This document shows positions 17,267 through 25,977 of a stretch of 64,000 nt of DNA, piece by piece (position 1 is the stretch's first letter; each line of letters starts with the position of its first letter). A program made the position numbers and the translations under genes. This DNA is from Saccharopolyspora dendranthemae. GTDB lineage: Bacteria; Actinomycetota; Actinomycetes; Mycobacteriales; Pseudonocardiaceae. The notes beneath the pieces were generated by a model. It was not told where the DNA came from. It made no database searches and worked only from the letters and a program-made list of their open reading frames with translations. Location of the stretch: the NCBI RefSeq assembly GCF_007829955.1, contig NZ_VIWX01000001.1, positions 1,550,001 to 1,614,000 on the forward strand, given 5' to 3'.

Positions 17267-17283
17267 GTCCGCCCAGGGCGAAC
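17267..17283. promoter_or_regulatory. Candidate ClgR operator upstream of clgR
   Basis: GTCCGCCCAGGGCGAAC is an inverted repeat with CGC and GCG separated by five bases. This resembles the CGC(N5)GCG operator described for ClgR. It lies about 100 bases upstream of the clgR start, so autoregulation is possible. Confidence 0.45.
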
Positions 17284-17373
17284 GGTCCATGATCGATCGG
17301 ACTAGTCCTCGATGGGCCATGTTCACGCAGCGCACAGCGCATGCGGACACATGACGACCCACTCCCACATTTT

Positions 17374-17865
17374 TCAACGAAGCAGCGTGGCGAAGTGTTC
17401 CAGGGCCACCCGAACAGCCGCCGCTCGGACCGCGTGACGATCACCGTCGAGCACCTCGGTCTGCACCTGCGCGCCTTGCGGGCCGGAGAAGCCCAGGTGA
17501 ACGGTGCCGGGAGCGACTCCGTCCTGCGGATCCGGTCCCGCCACACCGGTGAGCCCGATGCCCCAGTCGGCCTCGCAGCGGCGCGACGCGCCGACGGCGA
17601 GTTGGGCCGCCACGTCCGGGTGCACCGCGCCGTGCTCGGCCAGCAACTCCGGATCGACCCCTGCGAGCCGCTCCTTGAGGTCGGTGGCGTAGACGACGAG
17701 CCCACCGCGCACCACCGCGCTGGCGCCCGGCACCTCGGTGAGCGCGGCCGCGACCAGGCCTGCGGTGAGCGATTCGGCGGTGGCGACCGATTCACCTCGC
17801 TCCCGCAGCGTCGTGATCAACCCGGCGACCTGCGGGAACGCCAGACCCAGGGGTTCGAGGATCAC
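17374..17865 (-). CDS. CinA C-terminal-domain protein (NMN/ADP-ribose amidase type)
   Basis: The product is 163 residues. The GTG at 17865 overlaps the pgsA stop (GTGA). It carries the competence/damage-inducible CinA domain with the family motifs AESLTAG, GGLVVYATDLKERL and the glycine-rich GLTGVAGP. Stand-alone domains of this kind (PncC) deamidate NMN in NAD recycling; that activity is inferred. It is co-transcribed with pgsA and rimO. Confidence 0.87.
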   Translation of the reverse strand: MILEPLGLAFPQVAGLITTLRERGESVATAESLTAGLVAAALTEVPGASAVVRGGLVVYATDLKERLAGVDPELLAEHGAVHPDVAAQLAVGASRRCEADWGIGLTGVAGPDPQDGVAPGTVHLGFSGPQGAQVQTEVLDGDRHAVRAAAVRVALEHFATLLR

Positions 17866-18452
17866 GCGTCGGCCTTCGCACCGCCCGCGGCGCGGAGCCG
17901 GAGCGCGCGGACCACGTAGTCCAGACCGGTCACGACCGTGGCGATCAGCGCCGCGCCGAGCACGATCCAGCGCGGGATGTCCGCCCAGGAACCCAGCGGC
18001 ATCAGGTAGAGCCCGATCGCGATGGCCTGCAGCAGCGTCTTGATCTTGCCGCCGTGGCTGGCGGCGATGACGCCGTGCCGGATCACCCAGAACCGCAGCA
18101 ACGTCACGCCCAGCTCGCGAGCGATGATCACCCAGGTCGCCCACCAGGGCAGGTCTCCCAGCAGGCTCAGACCGACCAGCGCAGCGCCGGTGAGCGCCTT
18201 GTCGGCGATCGGGTCGGCGATCTTGCCGAAGTCGGTGACCAGACCGCGCTTGCGAGCCACCTCGCCGTCGATGCGGTCGGTGATGGAGGCCAGGGCGAAC
18301 ACGCCGGTCGCGATCCAGCGCCACAGCGTGTCGTGCCCGCCGTCCCAGAACAGCGCGACCAGGAACACCGGCACCATGACCAGCCGGGACATGGTCAGCA
18401 GGTTGGCGATGTTGAGGACGGGCGGCGGGGGCGCCTGGCCTTCGGCCGTCAT
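17862..18452 (-). CDS. pgsA: CDP-alcohol phosphatidyltransferase (PgsA type)
   Basis: The product is 196 residues with about five membrane helices. The CDP-alcohol phosphatidyltransferase signature DGx2ARx8Gx3Dx3D is complete (Asp62 to Asp84). Such enzymes make phosphatidylglycerophosphate or a related phospholipid head group. The ATG at 18452 overlaps the rimO stop (ATGA). It corresponds in position to pgsA3 of M. tuberculosis. The head-group substrate is inferred. Confidence 0.9.
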   Translation of the reverse strand: MTAEGQAPPPPVLNIANLLTMSRLVMVPVFLVALFWDGGHDTLWRWIATGVFALASITDRIDGEVARKRGLVTDFGKIADPIADKALTGAALVGLSLLGDLPWWATWVIIARELGVTLLRFWVIRHGVIAASHGGKIKTLLQAIAIGLYLMPLGSWADIPRWIVLGAALIATVVTGLDYVVRALRLRAAGGAKADA

Positions 18453-19867
18453 GGGTTCTCCCCTGGCTTCTCCAGCGGGCGCACCACGAGGTCCACTCCG
18501 TCGCTGTCGATGACCTCGCAGCGCACCACGTCGCCCACGGCCAGCTCGTCGGCCCCGTCGATCAGGCACTCGCCGTCGACCTCGGGTCCCTGGTGGTCGG
18601 CGCGGCCGACGACGTCGTCCTCGTCGAAGCGCTCCACCAGAACGGTGACCTCGGTGCCGATGCGGTCCTCGGCTCGCTGCGCGATCAGCTCGTCGGCCAG
18701 GGCGGTCAACTGCTCGACGCGCTTGGCGACCACGTCGGGGTCGAGCTTGTCGTCGAAGCCGGCGGCCTCGGTGCCGTCCTCGTCGGAGTAGCCGAACACG
18801 CCGACGGCGTCGAGCCGGGCCGTGGTCAAGAACTCCTGCAGCTCCGCGAAGTCCTCCTCGGTCTCACCGGGGAAGCCGACGATGAAGTTGCTGCGGATCC
18901 CGGCCTCCGGCGCGAGCGCCCGGATCTGCTCGATGAGCTGCAGGAACGACTCGGTCGAGCCGAACCGGCGCATCCGTCGCAGCACGGTCTCGCTGGAGTG
19001 CTGGAAGGAGAGGTCGAAGTAGGTCGCCACGCCCGGAGTCGTGGCGATGGTGCGCACCAGGCCGGGACGCGTCTCGGCGGGCTGCAGGTAGGACACCCGG
19101 ACCCGCTCGACGCCGTCGAGCTCGGCCAGTTGCGGCAGCAGCACCTCCAGCGCGCGCTGGTCGGAGAGGTCCTTGCCGTAGGAGGTGGAGTTCTCGCTGA
19201 CCAGGAACAGCTCCTTCGCCCCGTTCTTGGCCAGCCAGGCGCCCTCGCCGAGGACCTCCTCCGGCTGGCGGGACAGGAAGGAGCCGCGGAAGGACGGGAT
19301 CGCGCAGAACGTGCAGCGACGATCGCAGCCGGAGGCGAGCTTGAGCGCGGCCACCGGCGAGTCGTCGAGCCGGCGGCGCGAGATCTCGCGCGCGGCGGGC
19401 ACCCAGCCGTGACCGGGCACGGCCACGTCGGCGGCCGCGGCGGGCCGCGAGACCGGGCTGATCGGAAGCATCTTTCGCCGGTCCTGCGGCTGGTGGGACT
19501 CGAGGGCACGACCGGCGAGCACGTCGTCGAGCCGGTCGGCGAGGTTGTCGTAGTGGTCGAATCCCAGGACGGCGTCGGCCTCCGGCATCTGCTCGGCGAG
19601 CTCGGAGCCGTAGCGCTCGGCCATGCAGCCGACGGCGACGACCTTCGCGCCGGTGTCGGAGGCGGCCAGCAGCGTGTCCACGGAGTCCTTCTTGGCGGAC
19701 TCGACGAAGCCGCAGGTGTTGACCACGACGACCTCGGCGTCGTCGGCGTCGACGAGGTCCCAGCCCCTGCCGTGGAGGTTGCCCGCCAGCTCTTCGGAGT
19801 CCACCTCGTTGCGGGCGCAACCGAGCGTGACCATGGCGACTCGGTGGTGTTTCTGCTCGGTTGACAT
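18449..19867 (-). CDS. rimO: Ribosomal protein S12 methylthiotransferase
   Basis: The product is 472 residues. The N-terminal cluster-binding domain has Cys17, Cys52 and Cys81. The radical-SAM CxxxCxxC motif is at Cys181/185/188 (CDRRCTFC), and a TRAM domain ends the protein. RimO adds a methylthio group to an aspartate of ribosomal protein S12 using two 4Fe-4S clusters. It is the first gene of rimO-pgsA-cinA and is divergent from the iron-box-preceded acetyltransferase gene. Confidence 0.93.
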   Translation of the reverse strand: MSTEQKHHRVAMVTLGCARNEVDSEELAGNLHGRGWDLVDADDAEVVVVNTCGFVESAKKDSVDTLLAASDTGAKVVAVGCMAERYGSELAEQMPEADAVLGFDHYDNLADRLDDVLAGRALESHQPQDRRKMLPISPVSRPAAAADVAVPGHGWVPAAREISRRRLDDSPVAALKLASGCDRRCTFCAIPSFRGSFLSRQPEEVLGEGAWLAKNGAKELFLVSENSTSYGKDLSDQRALEVLLPQLAELDGVERVRVSYLQPAETRPGLVRTIATTPGVATYFDLSFQHSSETVLRRMRRFGSTESFLQLIEQIRALAPEAGIRSNFIVGFPGETEEDFAELQEFLTTARLDAVGVFGYSDEDGTEAAGFDDKLDPDVVAKRVEQLTALADELIAQRAEDRIGTEVTVLVERFDEDDVVGRADHQGPEVDGECLIDGADELAVGDVVRCEVIDSDGVDLVVRPLEKPGENP

Positions 19868-19984
19868 GGGTCGAGCCTAACGTCCCTGCTGTCGACGCTC
19901 CGCAACGAGCCTGGCACCGCGGATTGCCTCCGAGTGGTGGCCAAGATTACGACCGTCCGGACGACCGCCGTCCTGTTGTGATGG

Positions 19985-19998
19985 TTAGGCTTACCTAA
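19985..19998. promoter_or_regulatory. Putative iron box (IdeR/DtxR operator)
   Basis: TTAGGCTTACCTAA matches 13 of 14 bases of the right part of the actinobacterial IdeR/DtxR consensus TTAGGTTAGGCTAACCTAA. It ends one base before the GTG start at 20000, so bound repressor would block initiation. It lies between that gene and divergent rimO. Confidence 0.6.
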
Positions 19999-19999
19999 C

Positions 20000-20500
20000 G
20001 TGAATGCCATCGAGGTGCGACCGGCCCGCGTCCGCGACGCGCGAGCGATCAAGTCGTTGATCGACCACTACGCGGGCAAGGTGGTCCTCGGCAAGGAGCT
20101 CGTCACGCTCTACGAGGACATCCAGGAGTTCCAGGTGGCCGAGGACGGCGGTCGGATCGTCGGCTGCGGCGCGCTGCACGTGCTCTGGGAGGACCTCGCC
20201 GAGATCCGCACCGTGGCCGTCGACCCGATGGAGAAGGGGCGCGGCGTCGGGCATCTCGTGGTGGACCGGCTGCTCGAGCACGCGGCCGACCTGGGCCTGT
20301 CCCGAATCTTCGTGCTCACCTTCGAGACGGAGTTCTTCGGCCGCCGCGGGTTCCGCCCCATCGCCGACACACCGGTCCCGCCCGAGATCTACGACGAGAT
20401 CCGCCACTCGCCGGACGAAGGCGTCGCCCAGTTCCTGGATCTCGCGCACGTCAAGCCGAACACCTTGGGCAACACCCGGATGCTTCTGCAGCTGGCCTGA
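20000..20500 (+). CDS. GNAT amino-acid N-acetyltransferase (ArgA/Rv2747 type), copy 1
   Basis: The product is 166 residues with GTG start. It is a GNAT fold with the acetyl-CoA-binding stretch VDPMEKGRGVGHLVV (about 74-88), and the FFGRRGF segment is shared with short ArgA proteins that make N-acetylglutamate for arginine synthesis. Position between pgsA and ftsK matches Rv2747. There is no room for a ribosome-binding site after the iron box, so the mRNA may be leaderless. A close paralogue follows 34 bases downstream. Confidence 0.82.
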   Translation: MNAIEVRPARVRDARAIKSLIDHYAGKVVLGKELVTLYEDIQEFQVAEDGGRIVGCGALHVLWEDLAEIRTVAVDPMEKGRGVGHLVVDRLLEHAADLGLSRIFVLTFETEFFGRRGFRPIADTPVPPEIYDEIRHSPDEGVAQFLDLAHVKPNTLGNTRMLLQLA

Positions 20501-20534
20501 TGTTCACGCGCTGCGCGAGGAGCGCGGCGTTACG

Positions 20535-21062
20535 ATGAGGCGCATGAATGGTTATGCGCCGTCGGAGATAGTGATTCGACGGGCTCGGATCGCCGACGTC
20601 CCGACGATCAAGGCGCTGGTCGACACCTACGCGGGCGAGGTCCTCCTGGAGAAGGAACTCGTCACGCTCTACGAGGACATCCAGGAGTTCTGGGTGGCCG
20701 ACGAGGACGGGCGCGCAGTGGGCTGCGGCGCGCTGCACGTGCTCTGGGAAGACCTCGCCGAGATCCGCACGGTGGCGATCGATCCAGTGGTCAAGGGCCG
20801 CGGCATCGGGCACCGGATCGTGCAGCGGCTCATCGAGCTGGCCACCGGACTGGGCCTGACCCGGGTGTTCGTGCTGACCTTCGAGACGGAGTTCTTCGGG
20901 CGGCACGGTTTTCGCACCATCGACGGCGCTCCGGTCAGCCCCGAGGTCTTCGAGGAGATGCGGCGCTCGGTCGACGCCGGCGTGGCGGAGTTCCTGGACC
21001 TGGCCAACGTCAAGCCCAACACCTTGGGCAACACCCGGATGCTGCTCGAACTGCCTTCCTGA
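20535..21062 (+). CDS. GNAT amino-acid N-acetyltransferase (ArgA/Rv2747 type), copy 2
   Basis: The product is 175 residues and is plainly homologous to the preceding gene across its whole length (shared ELVTLYEDIQEF, CGALHVLWEDLAEIRTV and VKPNTLGNTRMLL). The pair is a tandem duplication that has since diverged. The start could be the ATG at 20535 or the ATG at 20544; GAGGAG lies upstream. This copy has no iron box of its own. Which copy is the main N-acetylglutamate synthase is unknown. Confidence 0.82.
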   Translation: MRRMNGYAPSEIVIRRARIADVPTIKALVDTYAGEVLLEKELVTLYEDIQEFWVADEDGRAVGCGALHVLWEDLAEIRTVAIDPVVKGRGIGHRIVQRLIELATGLGLTRVFVLTFETEFFGRHGFRTIDGAPVSPEVFEEMRRSVDAGVAEFLDLANVKPNTLGNTRMLLELPS

Positions 21063-21227
21063 CCAGCGCGTCTCGGCGTCTCACCGAGACCGGCGACACC
21101 GCACCGCCGCGAGCGCACCAGTCGTTCATCCCCCGTTGGCGTTCGCAAGTGCGCAACTTTCCCACGAACCCCTCTGGCACCGGTTATAAACACCGGTGAT
21201 CATTCGTTCCACCCAGAGGAGATCACC

Positions 21228-21734
21228 TTGGAACGCAATAGTCGCCGCGGCCTGATCACCATCGTGGCCGCCGCCGGAGCCCTGCTGCTGACCGGCGGAA
21301 CCGCGGTCGCCGCCGATCTCACGCCGGAAGAGCTGCAGAAGACCACCGACAGCTACCTCTTCGAGTACTCGCTCGACGAGTTCACCCAGACCCGCTCCGA
21401 GCAGCCCCACGCCGACCAGCTCGACTGGTCCTCCGACGGCTGCTCGTACTCCCCCGACGCGCCGTTCGGCTACGAGTTCCTGGAGAGCTGCGACCGGCAC
21501 GACTTCGGGTACCGCAACTACAAGCTCCAGGAGCGGTTCACCGACGACAACCGGCTGAAGATCGACGACAACTTCCACGACGACATGTACTCCGTGTGCG
21601 ACGGGGAAGGCGCGTGCGAGGCGACCGCCGATCTCTACTACGAGGCCGTCCGCAAGTTCGGCGGCTCGGCGTCGTCGATCGCCGAGGCCGTCGAGATGGC
21701 CCAGCTCCCGGCGAAGGCCGAAGCCCGGGGCTGA
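21228..21734 (+). CDS. Secreted prokaryotic phospholipase A2
   Basis: The product is 168 residues with TTG start and an AGAGGAG site before it. A Sec signal peptide (about 1-29, ending AVAA) precedes a small alpha-helical enzyme with the catalytic His91-Asp92 pair in ESCDRHDFGYRNY. Cysteine pairs such as Cys72/Cys88 and Cys124/Cys130 probably form disulfides. This is the actinobacterial PLA2 family, which cleaves the sn-2 acyl chain of phospholipids with calcium. It stands alone as a transcription unit. Confidence 0.9.
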   Translation: MERNSRRGLITIVAAAGALLLTGGTAVAADLTPEELQKTTDSYLFEYSLDEFTQTRSEQPHADQLDWSSDGCSYSPDAPFGYEFLESCDRHDFGYRNYKLQERFTDDNRLKIDDNFHDDMYSVCDGEGACEATADLYYEAVRKFGGSASSIAEAVEMAQLPAKAEARG

Positions 21735-21743
21735 CCAGCGCGA

Positions 21744-21767
21744 TTCGAATTTCGCGCGAAATTCGAA
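21744..21767. repeat. 24-bp perfect palindrome
   Basis: TTCGAATTTCGC is followed directly by its exact complement GCGAAATTCGAA, ten bases after the phospholipase stop. It may extend the terminator just downstream or be a protein-binding site. Confidence 0.6.
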
Positions 21768-21769
21768 AA

Positions 21770-21809
21770 GCCCTCACCCGGCGGGAGGACCGCCTCGCCG
21801 GGTGAGGGC
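21770..21809. terminator. Bidirectional hairpin terminator
   Basis: GCCCTCACCCGGCG pairs with CGCCGGGTGAGGGC. It lies between the convergent phospholipase and sialidase-like genes. Confidence 0.75.
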
Positions 21810-21853
21810 CGTTCTTCGCTACCGCGTCCGCGGCCGGATCGGTGTCCGCCGGG

Positions 21854-23152
21854 TCAGCGGCCGGGCCGGGTGTCCATCGGACGGGGTGCGGACTTCGCTG
21901 CTGCGGCGTCGTCACCGATCGGCCCCACGCCGTAGAAGGCCTCGCACGGCCCGCCGATGTAGTGCTCGAAATCCGTGGTCACGTGGATCATGGACTTGCC
22001 GTCGGAGGTCGGCAGCAGGCTCGGGCTGAAGTTCCGGCAGACGCTGCCCTGGTTGTAGCTGATCTGCACCGGCGCCGGAATCTCCTTCCACGGCCCGTCG
22101 AGGTCGTCCGGGTTCTCGTTGACCATGACCGTCTTGCCGTTGCCGGGGGCCCAGCCGCCGTTGTCGCCGCCGAGCATCTGGTAGGCCAGCAGCAGTCGCC
22201 CGTTGGACTTCGGTCCGGGAGCCAGCGCGATGGTCGGCGTCCCGAGAGGCTGTCCACCGGTGTCCGAGACGATCTCCGTGCCGAGGTCCTTCGGGTCGCC
22301 CCAGTCCCAGCCGTCGGAGGATTTGCGGATCCAGATCGTGCAGGTGTGCACCGGGTCGTAATTGCAGACCTCGTACACCATCACGTAAGTGCCGTCGGGG
22401 AGTTTGCGAACTCCCGACATTCCGGGACGCACCGTGAACTCGTCGTTCTTCAGCATCTCCTTCGCATCGGTCCAATTTCGACCGTCCGAAGAACGCACCT
22501 GCATGAGTTTCTGGTCGTGCTCCGGATCACCGTCGTCTGAATAGAACGCGACGAGGTCGCCCTGCTCGGAAACGGTGAACTCCGGCTCCCACACACCGGG
22601 CCCGACCGGGGCCTGCACCATGTCGGAGAGGTAGCTCCAGGTCTTGCCGTGATCATCGCTGCGCCACACGCGGATGCTGGCCTGGCGCTCCTCCTCGTCG
22701 GCGCCGATGCCGGCGGTACCTGCCCACAGCAGGGTTCCGGCCGGCATGTCACCGACCTGCTGCGGCAGCTCGTAGAGCGTGGAGCAGCACATCCCCTTGG
22801 TGTTCTCACCTGCGGGATCGTGGATCTCGGAGAGCGGCTGGAACGTCTTGCCGTCGTCCCGGCTCTCGGAGATCGCCGCGAACCCGGCGTTGTCCCGGTA
22901 GGTCGTCATGCTCGAGAGCACGCGGCCGTTGGCGTCGCCCGAGTTCTCCAGGCGCACGAGCCTCGGATAGCTGGACCCACCGACGCGCAGCAGCTCCCCC
23001 TCGTCCACGTCTTGGGTCCCGACGTCCCCGGGAGCGGGGGCGGGAGCAGGAGCGGGGGCTGGGGCGGATAACGCCATCTGCTGGAACCCGGCGGCCACCA
23101 ATGCGACCGAGAACAGCACAACCAGCAAAGCGCGAACTTTTCGAACGACCAT
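21854..23152 (-). CDS. Secreted sialidase-fold (BNR/Asp-box) glycoside hydrolase-like protein
   Basis: The product is 432 residues. It has a Sec signal peptide (about 1-30), an Ala-Pro repeat linker, and a beta-propeller with several Asp-box motifs (SRDDGKTF, SDDHGKTW, SSDGRNW, SSDGWDW). This is the fold of sialidases and GH93-type exo-enzymes; the full sialidase arginine triad could not be assigned by eye. The ATG at 23152 is preferred to the TTG at 23158 because AAGGG is better spaced. It probably acts on extracellular glycans. Confidence 0.75.
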   Translation of the reverse strand: MVVRKVRALLVVLFSVALVAAGFQQMALSAPAPAPAPAPAPGDVGTQDVDEGELLRVGGSSYPRLVRLENSGDANGRVLSSMTTYRDNAGFAAISESRDDGKTFQPLSEIHDPAGENTKGMCCSTLYELPQQVGDMPAGTLLWAGTAGIGADEEERQASIRVWRSDDHGKTWSYLSDMVQAPVGPGVWEPEFTVSEQGDLVAFYSDDGDPEHDQKLMQVRSSDGRNWTDAKEMLKNDEFTVRPGMSGVRKLPDGTYVMVYEVCNYDPVHTCTIWIRKSSDGWDWGDPKDLGTEIVSDTGGQPLGTPTIALAPGPKSNGRLLLAYQMLGGDNGGWAPGNGKTVMVNENPDDLDGPWKEIPAPVQISYNQGSVCRNFSPSLLPTSDGKSMIHVTTDFEHYIGGPCEAFYGVGPIGDDAAAAKSAPRPMDTRPGR

Positions 23153-23158
23153 TCTCAA

Positions 23159-23335
23159 TACCCTTCACACCGCAGGCGGTCCAACCGTCAGCGGCGGAGA
23201 GGTTATCGTAGAAATGTTCTGAATCGAGCCCTGTGAAAATGCCGTTCAGAGCAATCGAGCGGGCGCAAACGGAGCAGTGGAAACAATGCGAAACAAATGG
23301 GGATGAACAACCGTGAAAAGCGAGGAAAACGAAAG
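23159..23335. other. Promoter region of the sialidase-like gene
   Basis: This stretch between the ftsK terminator and the sialidase-like start is AT-rich for the genome. No gene was seen. Confidence 0.4.
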
Positions 23336-23366
23336 GGGCCCGCGGCTTGTCCTCAGCCGCGGGCCC
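23336..23366 (-). terminator. ftsK terminator
   Basis: GGGCCCGCGGCT pairs perfectly with AGCCGCGGGCCC, five bases downstream of the ftsK stop. On the minus strand a CTTTCGTTTTCC tail follows. Confidence 0.75.
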
Positions 23367-23370
23367 GTGC

Positions 23371-25902
23371 TCATTCCTCGTCGTCGGGCGATGGCCCGCC
23401 GCGGATCGAGTAGAGCGCGTTCTCCAGCTCTTCCGGCTTGACCAGCACGTCGCGCGCCTTGGACCCCTCCGAAGGGCCGACGACGCCGCGCGATTCGAGC
23501 AGGTCCATCAGCCGGCCCGCCTTGGCGAACCCGACCCGCAGCTTGCGCTGCAGCATCGAGGTCGAACCGAACTGACTGGTCACGACGAGCTCGGTGGCCT
23601 GCAGCAGGACGTCGAGGTCGTCCCCGATGTCGGAGTCGATCTCCTTCTTGTCGCCGGACTTCGTGGCCGCGGTGACCCCGTCGGTGTAATCGGGTTCCGC
23701 CTGGTCCTTGGTGTAGGCGACGATGCGGTGGATCTCGTCGTCGGCGACGAACGAGCCCTGCACGCGCGCCGGACGCGAAGCGCCCATCGGCAGGTAGAGC
23801 GCGTCACCCATGCCGATCAGCTTCTCGGCACCGGGCTGGTCGAGGATGACCCGGGAGTCGGTCAGCGACGACGTGGCGAACGCCAGCCGCGACGGCACGT
23901 TGGTCTTGATCAGACCGGTGACCACGTCGACCGACGGCCGCTGCGTGGCCAGGACCAGGTGGATCCCGGCGGCGCGGGCCTTCTGGGTGATCCGCACGAT
24001 CGCGTCCTCGACGTCGCGCGGCGCGGTCATCATCAGGTCGGCGAGCTCGTCGACGATCGCCAGGATGTACGGGTAGGGCTTGTACTCGCGCTCGCTGCCC
24101 AGCGGTGCGGTGATCTCGCCGGAGCGCACCTTGGCGTTGAAGTCGTCGATGTGCCGGACCCGGTTGGCCTGCATGTCCTGGTAGCGCTGCTCCATCTCCT
24201 CCACCAGCCAGGCCAGCGCTGCGGCGGCCTTCTTCGGCTGGGTGATGATGGGCGTGATCAGGTGCGGGATGCCCTCGTAGGGCGTCAGCTCCACCATCTT
24301 CGGGTCGATCAGGATCATCCTGACCTCCTGCGGGGTGGCCCGCGCCAGCAACGACACCAGCATCGAGTTGACGAAGCTCGACTTGCCCGAACCGGTCGAA
24401 CCCGCGCACAGCAGGTGCGGCATCTTCGACAGGTTCGCGGTGACCATGTGGCCTTCGATGTCCTTGCCCAGCCCCATGACCAGCGGGTGCGAGTCCTTGG
24501 CGGCTTCGGAGGAGCGCAGCACGTCGCCGAGCCGCACCATCTCGCGGTCGCTGTTGGGGACCTCGATGCCGACCGCGGACTTGCCCGGGATCGGCGCCAG
24601 CAGCCGCACGTTGTCGGTGGCGGCGGCGTAGGCGATGTTCTTGGTCAGCGCGGTGATCTTCTCGACCTTCACGCCGGGCCCGAGCTCGACCTCGTAGCGC
24701 GTGACGGTCGGGCCCCGGGTGAACCCGGTGACCTGCGCGTCGATGTTGAACTGCTCCAGAACCGCGGTGATGGCCTCGATCATCGAGTCGTTGGCCTTGC
24801 TGCGGCTCTTCGGCGGTTCGCCGTCGGTGAGCACGTCCAGCGGCGGCAGGTGGTAGTCGCCCTCGACGTCGCGGCTGATCTGCGGCTTGTCGCTCTTCTT
24901 CGGCGGCTTCTCGGGCTTCTCCGGCTTGGCCGCGGGGACCTCGGCGGCCTTGGGCTTGGCCGGCTTGGCCGGTTCTTCCGGGACGTCGTCGAGCGAGAGC
25001 TGCTCGTCCTCGGCGGAGGACGTCGCCTGCCGGCGCCGGGACGGGCGGCGCAGCTTGACCGAGGACGGATCGCCTTCGAGATCGGCCTTGCTCGGCGCGG
25101 GCTCGAAGCCGTCCTCGTCGTCGTAGTGGTCGCCGCGCATCCGGGCGAGCACGTCGCGCACCGAGGATCCGGTGAGCACGAGCAACCCGAACAGACCGGC
25201 GAGGACCAGCACCGGGACGGCCACATAGCCGGTCAGGCCGTACGCGAGCGCGCCACCGGCGACGAATCCGAGCGCACCTCCCGCCGTGGGCCATGCTTCG
25301 GACTCCAGCGGGGCACCCGACAGGACGTGGATGGTTCCCAGAGTCGCGAACATCAGCAGCACCGAGCCGATGACCACGCGCGGCCGCGCTTCGGGGCTCG
25401 TCTCGGTGCGCATCAGGATCACCGAGGTGAGCAGCAGGACGAGGGGCAGCACGATCGCGCCGATGCCGATGACCGAGCGCAGCGCCCAGTCGAACCAGTG
25501 GCCGACCGGTCCGCCCGCCTGCCACCACACCCCTGCGGCCACGACCACGGCCAGCGCGAGGTAGATCAGCGCGACTCCGTCGCGGCGGTGGGCGGGGTCG
25601 AGTTCGCGGGTCCTGCCGAACGCACGGACCACACCGCCGAGTCCGCCGCCCTGGTTCCTGGTGCTCTTGGCGGGGCTGCGCTTCGCGGGCGCCCTGCGGG
25701 GCGCGTGCGTCGAGGAGGGGCGGGGCTTGCTCTGCCCCTTGGAGGCCCCGGCCTTGGACCCGGTGCTCTTCGACCCGGCCTTCGACCCAGTGCTCTTGGA
25801 CGTGGTGCTGGAGCTGCCACGCTTGGCGGCGGTGCCGCTACGCTGCGTCGCCGCTTTGCCGCGCGACGAGCCCCGCCCCCCGTTAGTTGTCCGGCTCGCC
25901 AT
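23371..25902 (-). CDS. ftsK: DNA translocase FtsK
   Basis: The product is 843 residues from the ATG at 25902 (MASRTTNGGRG). A Ser/Thr/Lys/Gly-rich N-terminus with repeated STGSKAG units leads to four or five membrane helices. An acidic Pro/Lys linker follows, then the RecA-like motor with Walker A GSTGSGKS and Walker B ILAIVDELADLMM. The C-terminal gamma winged helix contains QFGSTSMLQRKLRVGF, which reads polar KOPS-like sequences. FtsK pumps DNA to resolve chromosomes at the septum. The frame is open for 96 more codons, but these lack homology. Confidence 0.95.
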   Translation of the reverse strand: MASRTTNGGRGSSRGKAATQRSGTAAKRGSSSTTSKSTGSKAGSKSTGSKAGASKGQSKPRPSSTHAPRRAPAKRSPAKSTRNQGGGLGGVVRAFGRTRELDPAHRRDGVALIYLALAVVVAAGVWWQAGGPVGHWFDWALRSVIGIGAIVLPLVLLLTSVILMRTETSPEARPRVVIGSVLLMFATLGTIHVLSGAPLESEAWPTAGGALGFVAGGALAYGLTGYVAVPVLVLAGLFGLLVLTGSSVRDVLARMRGDHYDDEDGFEPAPSKADLEGDPSSVKLRRPSRRRQATSSAEDEQLSLDDVPEEPAKPAKPKAAEVPAAKPEKPEKPPKKSDKPQISRDVEGDYHLPPLDVLTDGEPPKSRSKANDSMIEAITAVLEQFNIDAQVTGFTRGPTVTRYEVELGPGVKVEKITALTKNIAYAAATDNVRLLAPIPGKSAVGIEVPNSDREMVRLGDVLRSSEAAKDSHPLVMGLGKDIEGHMVTANLSKMPHLLCAGSTGSGKSSFVNSMLVSLLARATPQEVRMILIDPKMVELTPYEGIPHLITPIITQPKKAAAALAWLVEEMEQRYQDMQANRVRHIDDFNAKVRSGEITAPLGSEREYKPYPYILAIVDELADLMMTAPRDVEDAIVRITQKARAAGIHLVLATQRPSVDVVTGLIKTNVPSRLAFATSSLTDSRVILDQPGAEKLIGMGDALYLPMGASRPARVQGSFVADDEIHRIVAYTKDQAEPDYTDGVTAATKSGDKKEIDSDIGDDLDVLLQATELVVTSQFGSTSMLQRKLRVGFAKAGRLMDLLESRGVVGPSEGSKARDVLVKPEELENALYSIRGGPSPDDEE

Positions 25903-25977
25903 GCCCCACACGGTATCGGCACCCGCCTCTCCCGTCACAACAACCACAGGGGTTCGCGCTCTGTCTGCGCCCAGGCC

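Noticed and set aside
23347..25977. Very long plus-strand frame running into the PlsC-type acyltransferase
   Set aside because: The part before 25978 is antisense to ftsK and has low-complexity Arg/Gly/Val composition. Only the end from 25978 has homology.
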